A DNA stretch of 64,000 bases from Planctomonas deserti (GTDB taxonomy: Bacteria > Actinomycetota > Actinomycetes > Actinomycetales > Microbacteriaceae): assembly GCF_003067705.1 (NCBI RefSeq), contig NZ_QANL01000002.1, positions 496,001-560,000 on the forward strand, given 5' to 3'. A program made the translations under genes and the position numbers. Shown in pieces: positions 43,102 to 51,162 of the stretch. The notes beneath the pieces are model-generated. The model saw only the letters and a list, made by a program, of their open reading frames with translations, made no database searches and had not been told where the DNA came from. Within the stretch, counting starts at the first letter, position 1. Each line of letters begins with the position of its first letter.

Positions 43102-44487
43102 ATGGAAACACCGACGTTCCCACCCGAACCCGCTCCACCCGGCACGCCGCCGGGTGCTCCCGAGACGTTCGCCGCGATGATCGACGCGGTCAAGATGTTC
43201 GAGGGCTTCTCCCGCTGGGCCGCCGCATGCCGCGCCGAGGCCATCGACCGAGCCCGCCTCTGGACGGAGGCCACGGACCTCTCCGTCCCCACCACCGGCG
43301 GGCCGCGCTGGTCGCCGCGGGTCGCCGGACACCGGGTCCTGGTCACCGAGCTCGCCTGCGCCTTGCGCATCTCGGAACGCGCGGCGGAGAACCTCGTCGC
43401 CGAGAGTCAGGCGCTCGTCCACGACCTCCCCGCGACGCGAAAGGCGCTGCAGGACGGCCGAATCGGGTACCGCCACGCCCAGGTGTTGATCGACCACACC
43501 AATACGCTCCCGGCTGCGGGAGTGGCGGCGGTGGAGGAGGCGGTGCTGCCGAAGGCGGAGAGCCTGACGGTCCCCAAGCTCGACCGCGCAACCCGGGACC
43601 TGCGCGAGCGCCTCCACCCGGAGTCGATCACCGAGCGGCACACGAAGTCGGTCACCGACCGGCACGTGGAGACCTGCCCGGCGCAGGACGGGATGGCGTG
43701 GCTGAACGCGTTCCTCCCGGCACCGGAGATCACGGGGATCGCGAACCGTCTGCGCGACATCGCTGAGGGGTTGAAGGCAGAGCCGGGGGAGGAGCGGACG
43801 AGGACGCAGCTCATGGCCGACGCGTTCACTGACCTCCTCCTCGACGGCACCACCACCGCGGCGCCCACCTCCGACACTGAGACGACGGCCGAGGCGGTGG
43901 AGCACAGGTCGACCCCGCGCATCGACGCGCCGATCGGGGTTGGCATCCGCCCGCGCGTTCTGGTGACCGTTCCGGTGCTCACGCTGCTCGGCCGCTCCGA
44001 GGAACCGGGCACGTTGGAGGGCTACGGACCCATCGACGCGTACACGGCGAGACGGATCGCGGCGAAGGCACCGAGCTTCACCCGCATCCTCACTCACCCC
44101 GAAACGCAAGCCGTGCTCTCAGTCGGCCGAGACCGGTACGCGGTGCCGAAGGACCTGCGGACGTGGCTGAGGGTGCGCGACGAGACCTGTCGCTTCCCCG
44201 GCTGCAACCGCAGCGCCGCCCGCGCGGACATCGACCACGTCACCGACTGGCAGTACGGCGGCGGCACCGACTACGGCAACCTCGTGCACCTGTGCCGGTC
44301 GCATCACCGGGTGAAGCACCACACCGCGTGGTCGTCGAGGTCGGCGGGCGGCGGACGGGTGCGCTGGCTCTCACCCAGCGGACACGAGTACGAGACGGAA
44401 CCGGCGACGCACATTCGGCCGCCCAAGCGGAAGCGGTTGCAAACCCAGGGGAGTGCGGCACCGATCCCGGACGAGCCACCGTTCTAG
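43102..44487 (+). CDS. DUF222 / HNH endonuclease family protein (13E12 repeat family)
   Basis: A 461-residue protein. The N-terminal DUF222 domain covers about 20-320, and the C-terminal HNH nuclease fold spans about 363-405: CRFPGCNRSAARADIDHVTDWQYGGGT, NLVHLCRSHHRVKHH, with two Cys pairs for zinc and the catalytic DHV histidine. The family corresponds to the REP13E12 repeats of Mycobacterium and is multi-copy in many actinobacteria, with unproven function. It stands alone between palindrome arrays on both sides, but no inverted ends, target duplications or transposase are present. The sequence is intact. Confidence 0.9.
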   Translation: METPTFPPEPAPPGTPPGAPETFAAMIDAVKMFEGFSRWAAACRAEAIDRARLWTEATDLSVPTTGGPRWSPRVAGHRVLVTELACALRISERAAENLVAESQALVHDLPATRKALQDGRIGYRHAQVLIDHTNTLPAAGVAAVEEAVLPKAESLTVPKLDRATRDLRERLHPESITERHTKSVTDRHVETCPAQDGMAWLNAFLPAPEITGIANRLRDIAEGLKAEPGEERTRTQLMADAFTDLLLDGTTTAAPTSDTETTAEAVEHRSTPRIDAPIGVGIRPRVLVTVPVLTLLGRSEEPGTLEGYGPIDAYTARRIAAKAPSFTRILTHPETQAVLSVGRDRYAVPKDLRTWLRVRDETCRFPGCNRSAARADIDHVTDWQYGGGTDYGNLVHLCRSHHRVKHHTAWSSRSAGGGRVRWLSPSGHEYETEPATHIRPPKRKRLQTQGSAAPIPDEPPF

Positions 44488-44518
44488 AGGAAGCCGCTCA
44501 GTTGAGGTCGGAAGGAAC

Positions 44519-44791
44519 GTCCCGTCGCTTCGACAGGCTCAGCGACCGTGGGGGTGGCTCCTGCGTGCAGGCGCCAGATACGGTCCCTGAGCTTGTCGAA
44601 GGGACGTCACCGAAGCGATGGCGTTGCGCCGCTTCGACAGGCTCAGCGACCGTGTGATGAGGTCCGCGCGCCCGTGCAGGAGTCGTGGGGTCGCTCCTGC
44701 GCGCCCGGCGCCCCGTACGGTCCCTGAGCTTGTCGAAGGGACGTCACCCGAGCGGTGGAGTTGCGTCGCGCCGACAGGCTCAGCGACGGTG
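44519..44791. repeat. Five family C palindromes in alternating orientation with a 137-bp tandem duplication
   Basis: Inverted copies at 44519-44550, 44631-44653 and 44767-44791 alternate with forward copies at 44578-44606 and 44714-44742. The block 44581-44653 is repeated at 44718-44791 with about ten changes. The whole 44488-44950 gap (463 bases) holds only this array and the family B repeat at 44840; no gene was seen. Confidence 0.85.
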
Positions 44792-44839
44792 GCGTGGGCT
44801 CATGTGCTCAAGACGTCATCGCCCTGAGGCAAGTGCGCA

Positions 44840-44912
44840 ATTCAGGCTGAGATGCGACACGCCGCGCATCCGGGAGTCCCCAGATGCGGCGTGTCGGCCT
44901 TCAGGCCTGAAT
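44840..44912. repeat. Palindromic intergenic repeat, family B copy 2
   Basis: The same ends ATTCAGG / CCTGAAT as at 7234-7304, 73 bases apart, and the inner arms CGACACGCCGC / GCGGCGTGTCG. Located between the convergent DUF222/HNH and gnd genes. Confidence 0.85.
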
Positions 44913-44950
44913 CGTGGACGCTGCGCAACGTAGCGCGCTCGCCCTCGGAC

Positions 44951-46399
44951 CTAGTGCGTGTCGTCCGCCTCGATCTCGGTGCGGTCGCCGCTCCACAGGA
45001 TGTGGAAGGTGCCCGCGCCGTCGATGCGCCGGTAGGTGTGGGCGCCGAAGAAGTCGCGCTGACCCTGGATGAGAGCAGCGGGCAGCCGCTCCGACGCGAG
45101 GGAGTCGTAGTAGCTGAGCGCCGCCGCGAAGCCCGGGACCGGGATGCCGGACTGCGCCGCCGTCACGACGATGCGGCGCCAGGCCGCCTCGCCGTCCGCT
45201 ACGGCCTTGGCGAAGTACGGGTCCTCGAGCAGGGACGTGATGGTCGCGTTGTGCTCGTAGGCCTCGACGATGCGGTTGAGGAACTGCGCGCGGATGATGC
45301 AGCCGCCGCGCCAGATCTTCGCGATCGCCCCCTTGTCGATGTCCCAGTCGTACTCCTTGGCACCCGCGATGATGGCGTCGAAGCCCTGCGCGTACGCGAC
45401 CACCTTGGACGCATAAAGTGCGGCCCGCACGTCGTCCTCGAAGCCTTCGCCGACCGATGCGATCTCAGGGCGGCTCTCGATCGTCGCGCGCACGGCCTTG
45501 CGCTGCTCGGGCTTGCTCGACACCGCACGCGCGAACACTGCCTCGGCGATGCCGCCGACCGGCACGCCGAGCGCGAGCGCGTTCTGCACGGTCCAGACGC
45601 CGGTGCCCTTCGAGCCGGCCTCGTCCACGATCACGTCGACGAGCGGCTTGCCCGTCTTGGCGTCGACCTGGCGCAGCACCTCCGCCGTGATCTCGATGAG
45701 GTAGGACTCGAGGTCCCCGCCGTTCCAGGCCTCGAACACGTCCGCGATGGCGGCGGGCTCGTGGCCCCCGACGCGGCGCAGCAGGTCGTACGCCTCGGCG
45801 ATGAGCTGCATGTCGGCGTACTCGATGCCGTTGTGGATCATCTTCACGAAGTGACCGGCGCCGTCGGTGCCGACGTGCGTCACGCAGGGCTCGCCCTCCG
45901 CGACGGCGGCGATGGACGCAAGGATCGGGCCCAGCGTCTCGTAGGCCTGGGCGGATCCGCCCGGCATGATGCTCGGGCCCTTCAGCGCGCCCTCCTCGCC
46001 GCCCGAGATGCCGGCGCCGACGAAGTTGAGGCCGCGGTCACGCAGCTCGCGCTCCCGGCGGATCGTGTCCGTGAACAGGGCGTTGCCACCGTCCACGATG
46101 ATGTCGCCCTCCTCGAAGTGCTCGGCGAGCTGGTTGATGACGGCGTCCGTGCCCGCACCCGCCTTCACCATGATGATCGCGGTGCGCGGCTTCTGAAGGG
46201 AGGCGACGAAGTCCTCGATCGTCTCCGAGGCCACGAAGCCCGCCTCCGGGTGCTCCTCGAGGAGCGCGTGGATCTTCGAATTCGAGCGGTTGTACACGGC
46301 GACCGTGTTCCCCTCGCGGCTCGCGAGGTTCCGGGCGAGATTAGAGCCCATCACCGCCAGCCCGACAACACCGATGTTCGCGACAGCCTGCTCGGCCAT
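44951..46399 (-). CDS. gnd: 6-phosphogluconate dehydrogenase (NADP+, decarboxylating)
   Basis: A 482-residue oxidative pentose phosphate enzyme turning 6-phosphogluconate into ribulose 5-phosphate. The Rossmann loop is GVVGLAVMGSNLARNLA, the catalytic region is GAGISGGEEGALKGPSIMPGG and FVKMIHNGIEYADMQ with the active Lys, and IWRGGCIIRA and YDSLASERLPAALIQGQRDFFGAHTYRR close the protein. Full length (long form). The ATG has GAGGAGG upstream and a TACTCT -10 box at 46429-46434. With the gluconokinase at 58159 it could complete gluconate use. Confidence 0.96.
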   Translation of the reverse strand: MAEQAVANIGVVGLAVMGSNLARNLASREGNTVAVYNRSNSKIHALLEEHPEAGFVASETIEDFVASLQKPRTAIIMVKAGAGTDAVINQLAEHFEEGDIIVDGGNALFTDTIRRERELRDRGLNFVGAGISGGEEGALKGPSIMPGGSAQAYETLGPILASIAAVAEGEPCVTHVGTDGAGHFVKMIHNGIEYADMQLIAEAYDLLRRVGGHEPAAIADVFEAWNGGDLESYLIEITAEVLRQVDAKTGKPLVDVIVDEAGSKGTGVWTVQNALALGVPVGGIAEAVFARAVSSKPEQRKAVRATIESRPEIASVGEGFEDDVRAALYASKVVAYAQGFDAIIAGAKEYDWDIDKGAIAKIWRGGCIIRAQFLNRIVEAYEHNATITSLLEDPYFAKAVADGEAAWRRIVVTAAQSGIPVPGFAAALSYYDSLASERLPAALIQGQRDFFGAHTYRRIDGAGTFHILWSGDRTEIEADDTH

Positions 46400-46488
46400 G
46401 AAGTCCTCCTCGTCGTGGTTCCTCGTCCAGAGTAGTGACTCCCCGCGTCCGAATAGCGACTCCCGCCCCGCAGGTACGTCTCGCGACG

Positions 46489-46494
46489 TAGCAT
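46489..46494 (+). promoter_or_regulatory. -10 box, leaderless Nudix gene
   Basis: TAGCAT, 6 bases before the ATG at 46501. Confidence 0.55.
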
Positions 46495-46500
46495 GCCGCC

Positions 46501-47340
46501 ATGAACGATCAGCGGAGAGGACGGCCGGGCATCGACGTACCGGACGCCCGCGGACGGACAGGATTGGATCGGGTCGGCCGGGACCTCACCCGGAACCCCG
46601 GCGTGCGCGTGACCGACGTTGAGCTCGTGGCGTCGGGCTGGCATGTGCTGCGCGCCACGACGTTCGACTACCGGCGCCGCGACGGGCAGTGGACGAGCGA
46701 GCGGCGGGAGACCTACGACCGGGGCAACGGCGCGTGCGTGCTGCTGTACGACGCCGCGCGTCGGACGGTGCTGCTCACCCGACAGTTCCGTTACCCCGCG
46801 TACGTGAACGGGCACGAGGACGGCATGCTCGTCGAGGTCGCCGCGGGCCTGCTCGACGAGGACGACGCCGAGACCGCGATCCGGCGCGAGGCCGAGGAGG
46901 AGACGGGTGTGCGGATCGGCGAGCTGCAGCACGTGCTCGACGCGTACATGAGCCCCGGCTCCGTGACCGAGCGGCTGCACTTCTACGCGGCCGCCTACGA
47001 CGGCGCCGATCCCCACCGCGCCGATCCCGACCGGATAGGCGGCGGCATCGCGGACGAGGGCGAGGACATCGAGGTGCTCGAGCTCGGCTTCGCCGACGCG
47101 CTCGCCGCGATCCGTTCGGGCGAGATCGCCGACGCCAAGACGATCATGCTGCTGCAGTGGGCGGCCCTCGACGGCCCGTTCGCGGCCGATGCCGGCCGGC
47201 ACACGCACGGGCAGGCGCGCGGGCACGAGCCGCGCGGCGGCGAGTACGGGCACGAGGACGAGCTCGAGGTCCAGCACGAGTACGAGTCGGCGGTGTTCAC
47301 CGAGGCGATGGGGTCGACGGAGCCGCCCGAGACCGACTAG
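46501..47340 (+). CDS. Nudix hydrolase, GDP-mannose pyrophosphatase (NudK)-like
   Basis: A 279-residue Nudix protein. The Nudix box GLLDEDDAETAIRREAEEETGV at about 116-137 has the Mg-binding REAEEETG core. Flanking VLLTRQFRYPAYVNGHEDGMLVEVAAG and MSPGSVTERLHFY are typical of the ADP-ribose/GDP-mannose pyrophosphatase group, close to NudK. The last 60 residues are a His/Glu/Gly-rich low-complexity tail that is unusual for the family. The final codons lie in a 23-bp direct repeat that continues past the stop. Confidence 0.88.
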   Translation: MNDQRRGRPGIDVPDARGRTGLDRVGRDLTRNPGVRVTDVELVASGWHVLRATTFDYRRRDGQWTSERRETYDRGNGACVLLYDAARRTVLLTRQFRYPAYVNGHEDGMLVEVAAGLLDEDDAETAIRREAEEETGVRIGELQHVLDAYMSPGSVTERLHFYAAAYDGADPHRADPDRIGGGIADEGEDIEVLELGFADALAAIRSGEIADAKTIMLLQWAALDGPFAADAGRHTHGQARGHEPRGGEYGHEDELEVQHEYESAVFTEAMGSTEPPETD

Positions 47341-47404
47341 CCCCGAGACCGACGGAGCCGCCCGAGACCGACCAGCGCGGAGACCGACCAACGCCCAGAC
47401 CGAC
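47315..47404. repeat. Direct repeats across the Nudix stop codon
   Basis: An identical 23-mer occurs at 47315-47337 and 47350-47372, core GAGCCGCCCGAGACCGAC; shorter AGACCGAC copies follow at 47381 and 47397. The TAG stop lies just after the first copy. Confidence 0.75.
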
Positions 47405-47419
47405 TGGCGCCGAGAAGCC

Positions 47420-49288
47420 TCAGGAGGCGGCGGGCGCGAACTGCGTGCGGTACAGCTGCGTGTAGCGCCCCTCCGCGGTCAGCAGCTCCTCGTGGGTGCC
47501 TCGCTCGACGACGCGACCCTCCTCGATCACCAGGATCTGGTCGGCCTGGCGGATGGTCGACAGCCGGTGCGCGATCACGATCGACGTGCGGCCCACGAGC
47601 GCCTCCGCGAGCGCGGCCTGCACGGCGGCCTCCGAGGTCGAGTCGAGGTGCGCGGTGGCCTCGTCGAGGATGACGACCTGCGGCCGGGCGAGCAGCACGC
47701 GCGCGATCGTGAGCCGCTGACGCTCGCCGCCGGAGAGCCGGTAACCGCGCTCGCCGACGATGGTGTCGAGGCCGTCCGGGAGCTCCCGCACGAGGTCCGT
47801 CAGGCGCGAGCGCTGCAGCGCCTCCCACACCTCGGCGTCGGTGGCCTCGGGCCGGGCGAGGAGCAGGTTGGCGCGGATCGACTCGTGGAAGAGGTGGCCG
47901 TCTTGCGTGACGAGGCCGACGGAGCGGCGGATGTCCTCGGCGGAGAGGTCGCGCACATCGACGGAGGAGAGGCGCACCGTGCCCTCGTCCACGTCGTACA
48001 GCCGGGGTACGAGCTGCGCGATCGTCGACTTGCCCGCGCCGGAGGAGCCGACGAGGGCGATCATCTGCCCTGGGGCGACGCGGAAGGACACGTCGTGCAG
48101 CACCTCGACGCCGCCGCGCGTGTCGAGCACGGCGACCTCCTCGAGCGACGCGAGCGAGATCTTGTCGGCGGACGGGTAGGCGAAGCGCACGCGGTCGAAC
48201 TCGACCGACACCCCGCCGTCCGGGATGGGCGTGGTCACCGGCTTCTCGGCGACGAGCGGCTCGAGGTCGAGCACCTCGAACACGCGCTCGAACGAGACCA
48301 GGGCGGTCATCACCTCGACGCGGGCGCTGGCGAGCGCGGTGAGGGGCGCGTAGAGCCGGGTGAGCAGCAGCGCGAGCGACACCACGGCGCCGGCCTCGAG
48401 GCCGCCGTCCGCGGCGATCACGCCGCCCATGCCGTAGACGACGGCGAGGGCGAGCGCTGACACCAGGGTGAGGGCAGTCACGAAGACCTGCTGCACGACC
48501 GCGATGCGCACGCCGATGTCACGCACGCGCGCGGCGCGGGCGTAGAACGCCGCCGACTCCTCGCGCGGTCGGCCGAACAGCTTGATGAGCGTCGCGCCCG
48601 GCGCGGAGAACCGCTCGGTCATCTGGGTCGCCATGGTGGCGTTGTGGTCCGCGGCCTCGCGGGACAGCCGGGCGAGCCGGGCGCCCATGAACCGGGCCGG
48701 GAGCAGGAACACGGGCATGAAGACGAGCGTCACCAGGGTGACCTGCCACGAGATGCCGAGCATCACGATGAGGGTCAGCACCAGGGTGACGACGTTGCCG
48801 ACGACCGTGGAGAGCGTGTTGCTGAAGGCGCGCTGGGCGCCGATCACGTCGTTGTTCAGCCGGCTCACCAGGGCGCCCGTGCGGGTGCGGGTGAAGAAGG
48901 CGATGGGCATCTTCTGCACGTGGTCGTAGACGCTCGTGCGCAGGGCGAGGATGAGGTCCTCGCCGATGCGCGAGGAGAGCCAGCGCTGCAGCAGGCCGAA
49001 CGCGGCCTCGCCCAGGGCGATGAGTGCGATGAACCCGGCGAGCCCGAGCACGACCGGCGGCGCGGACCGGGCCACGATGGCGTCGACGACCTGGCCGGCG
49101 AGCAGCGGCGACACGACGGCGAGCACCGCGGTGATGACGCTCGCGATGAGGAACACCACGAGCGAGGTGCGCAGCGGACGGGCGAACGCCGCGATCCGGG
49201 TGAGCGTCGCCCGCGTGAACGGCCGCCGGTCGCTGCCCGACCGGCTCGCGTTCCACATCGCCGACCGGGCGGAGCTCTCGATATCCAT
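47420..49288 (-). CDS. ABC exporter, fused membrane and ATPase domains
   Basis: A 622-residue half-transporter of the MsbA/multidrug type. The first 330 residues hold six membrane helices; the ATPase domain has Walker A GSSGAGKST, signature LSGGERQR, Walker B VVILDEATAHLD and the H-loop IVIAHRLSTI. A degenerate partner is not seen, so it probably works as a homodimer. An insert before the Walker A (ADKISLASLEEVAVLDTRGG) is longer than usual. The substrate is unknown. Start by the leaderless -10 box. Confidence 0.92.
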   Translation of the reverse strand: MDIESSARSAMWNASRSGSDRRPFTRATLTRIAAFARPLRTSLVVFLIASVITAVLAVVSPLLAGQVVDAIVARSAPPVVLGLAGFIALIALGEAAFGLLQRWLSSRIGEDLILALRTSVYDHVQKMPIAFFTRTRTGALVSRLNNDVIGAQRAFSNTLSTVVGNVVTLVLTLIVMLGISWQVTLVTLVFMPVFLLPARFMGARLARLSREAADHNATMATQMTERFSAPGATLIKLFGRPREESAAFYARAARVRDIGVRIAVVQQVFVTALTLVSALALAVVYGMGGVIAADGGLEAGAVVSLALLLTRLYAPLTALASARVEVMTALVSFERVFEVLDLEPLVAEKPVTTPIPDGGVSVEFDRVRFAYPSADKISLASLEEVAVLDTRGGVEVLHDVSFRVAPGQMIALVGSSGAGKSTIAQLVPRLYDVDEGTVRLSSVDVRDLSAEDIRRSVGLVTQDGHLFHESIRANLLLARPEATDAEVWEALQRSRLTDLVRELPDGLDTIVGERGYRLSGGERQRLTIARVLLARPQVVILDEATAHLDSTSEAAVQAALAEALVGRTSIVIAHRLSTIRQADQILVIEEGRVVERGTHEELLTAEGRYTQLYRTQFAPAAS

Positions 49289-49295
49289 GCGGTCA

Positions 49296-49301
49296 ACGGT
49301 A
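49296..49301 (-). promoter_or_regulatory. -10 box, leaderless ABC exporter gene
   Basis: TACCGT on the minus strand, 7 bases before the ATG at 49288. Confidence 0.5.
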
Positions 49302-49368
49302 CGTCCTCGCTGAGGAGCCGCTTCACCGCGTGGTTAGCGGCGGGGGCCCGGGCGCGGGAGGATCAAGC

Positions 49369-51081
49369 ATGGCAACCACGCGACAGACCGAGATCGAGCG
49401 CAAGTACGACGTCGAGGAGGGCGGCGGACTGCCCGACCTGTCCGGGATCGAGGGCGTCGGATCGGTCGAGACCCGCGAGACGGTCACCCTGGAGGCCGTC
49501 TACGTCGACACCGAGCGGGGCGACCTCGCCCGCGCCGCCATCACGATGCGCAGGCGGTCCGGCGGCAAGGATGCCGGCTGGCACGTCAAGCTGCCCGCGG
49601 GAGCGGGACGCACGGAGCTGCACGCGCCGCTCGAGGACGGCACCATCGAGGGCGACGAGGTGGTGGCGCCCGCCGGGCTCCTCGACGCGGTGCGACTCGT
49701 GGTGCGCGGGCGGCCCCTCGTGCCCGTGGCGCGCATCCGGACCGAGCGCACTGCCCTGATCCTGCACGACGCCTCCGGCCGGGAGGTGGCCGAGGTCGCC
49801 GATGACGCGGTCACGGCGACGGACCTGCGGTCGGGCGAGGAGCGGTCCTGGCACGAGGTCGAGGCCGAGCTGCTGGGCATCGACGAGGACGGTGGCGCCG
49901 AGGACGGGGGCGTGCAGGACGGTGGCGCCGAGGACGGGGGCGTGCAGGACGGTGGCGCCGAGGATAGTGGCAGGCAGGACGCGGCGACCGGCACGCCCCG
50001 CACCGCGGAGTCAGGCGCGGCGCTGCTCGACGCGATCGAGCGGGCGCTGCTCGGGGCGGGCGCCGTGGCGTCGGCGAGCCGCTCGAAGCTGGCCCGGGCG
50101 CTCGGCCGGGACGACCTGACCGATGCCAGCACCGGCGGCGGCACCGGGGCGGGGTCGGGATTCGCTTCGGCAACGTCCTCGAAGCGGCCGAAGACGGCGA
50201 TCGACGCCGTCGCGGCGTCCCTGCGCTCCCTCGTCGGCGACCTGCTCGCGGCCGACCCGGCCGTGCGGCGGGACGACGCCGAAAGCGTGCACGAGATGCG
50301 CAAGGTCGTGCGCCGGCTCCGCAGCGTGCTCGCGGCGTCCCGCCGGGTGCTCGACCGCGAGCAGGCGGACGCGCTGCGCGCACGCCTCGCGACCCTGGGC
50401 CGCGTGCTCGGCGAGGCCCGGGACGCCGAGGTCCGCGCCGCGCGGGCCACCACCGGCATAGACGCCCTGCCCGCCGACGTCGGGGACCGCCGGCTCCGCA
50501 ACCGGCTGATCGCTAACGCGAGGCGCGACTACCGGCGCGCCCACCGAAAGCTTCTGACCTTCCTGTCCGGTCCGGAGTACTTCGGACTGCTCGACGCGCT
50601 CGACGAGTTCGTCGCGGCACCGCCCGCGGGCAAGCGCGCCGCGAGCCCGGCGGGGAAGGCGCTCCGCCGCGCCCTCGAGAAGGAGGTCGACCGCAGCCTC
50701 CGCCGCGCCGGCGAGGCGCGGTCCGCGGAGGCGGCAGACGCCATGGACGCCCAGCACGCGGCCCGCAAGGCCGCCCGGCGGCTCCGCTATGCGGCGGAGG
50801 CCGCGCAGGCGGGCGGTGGCATCCGCTCCCGCGGCGACATCGAGCGGGTCGCCGCCCTGGCCGCGGCCGCGGAGCAGGTGCAGGACGTGCTCGGCGACCA
50901 CCGTGACGCCTCCGTCTTCGCCGAGCACGTGCGCGCGGAGTCCGGACGGGCGCACGCCGCGGGGGAGCAGACCTTCGGCTACGGCGTGCTCTTCAGCGGA
51001 GCGCGCCGAGCAGCGGACGACGCCGAGACGCGCGCCGAGGAGGCGGTCCGCGGCCTGCGCCGCGCCGCGAAGAAGCTGTAG
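49369..51081 (+). CDS. CYTH and CHAD domain-containing protein
   Basis: A 570-residue protein. The N-terminal CYTH domain (about 1-210) starts with the ExExK motif EIERK (E8, E10, K12) and binds triphosphate with metals; the C-terminal CHAD domain (about 285-565) is a helical bundle with conserved His and Arg (VHEMRKVVRRLRSVLA, RKAARRLRYAAEAA). CHAD proteins associate with polyphosphate. The linker contains 10-residue repeats GGAEDGGVQD from a 30-bp tandem DNA repeat. No polyphosphate kinase lies nearby. The ATG has GGGAGG six bases upstream. Confidence 0.93.
   Translation: MATTRQTEIERKYDVEEGGGLPDLSGIEGVGSVETRETVTLEAVYVDTERGDLARAAITMRRRSGGKDAGWHVKLPAGAGRTELHAPLEDGTIEGDEVVAPAGLLDAVRLVVRGRPLVPVARIRTERTALILHDASGREVAEVADDAVTATDLRSGEERSWHEVEAELLGIDEDGGAEDGGVQDGGAEDGGVQDGGAEDSGRQDAATGTPRTAESGAALLDAIERALLGAGAVASASRSKLARALGRDDLTDASTGGGTGAGSGFASATSSKRPKTAIDAVAASLRSLVGDLLAADPAVRRDDAESVHEMRKVVRRLRSVLAASRRVLDREQADALRARLATLGRVLGEARDAEVRAARATTGIDALPADVGDRRLRNRLIANARRDYRRAHRKLLTFLSGPEYFGLLDALDEFVAAPPAGKRAASPAGKALRRALEKEVDRSLRRAGEARSAEAADAMDAQHAARKAARRLRYAAEAAQAGGGIRSRGDIERVAALAAAAEQVQDVLGDHRDASVFAEHVRAESGRAHAAGEQTFGYGVLFSGARRAADDAETRAEEAVRGLRRAAKKL
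49891..49980. repeat. 30-bp in-frame tandem repeat in the CYTH-CHAD linker
   Basis: Two perfect 30-base units (49891-49920, 49921-49950) and a third degenerate unit to 49980, encoding GGAEDGGVQD. It is a likely site of length variation between strains. Confidence 0.85.
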
Positions 51082-51094
51082 CGGCGGCGAGCCG

Positions 51095-51162
51095 GGGCTC
51101 CTCACGCTGGGGGCCTCCCTACGCTGCGGGGCTCCTTACCCTGCGGGGCTCCTAGCCCTGCA
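51095..51162. repeat. 17-18-bp imperfect tandem repeats between convergent genes
   Basis: Four units of the type GCGGGGCTCCTTACCCT. The last one supplies the stop codon of the 2-hydroxyacid dehydrogenase. Confidence 0.7.

Noticed and set aside
43102-44487. DUF222/HNH gene as an insertion sequence or homing element
   Set aside because: No terminal inverted repeats, target-site duplication, transposase or interrupted host gene was found; only the flanking palindromes are notable.
44519-44791. CRISPR-like array of repeated units
   Set aside because: The units are palindromes in alternating orientation with uneven gaps, the spacing segments are themselves repeated, and no cas gene is present.
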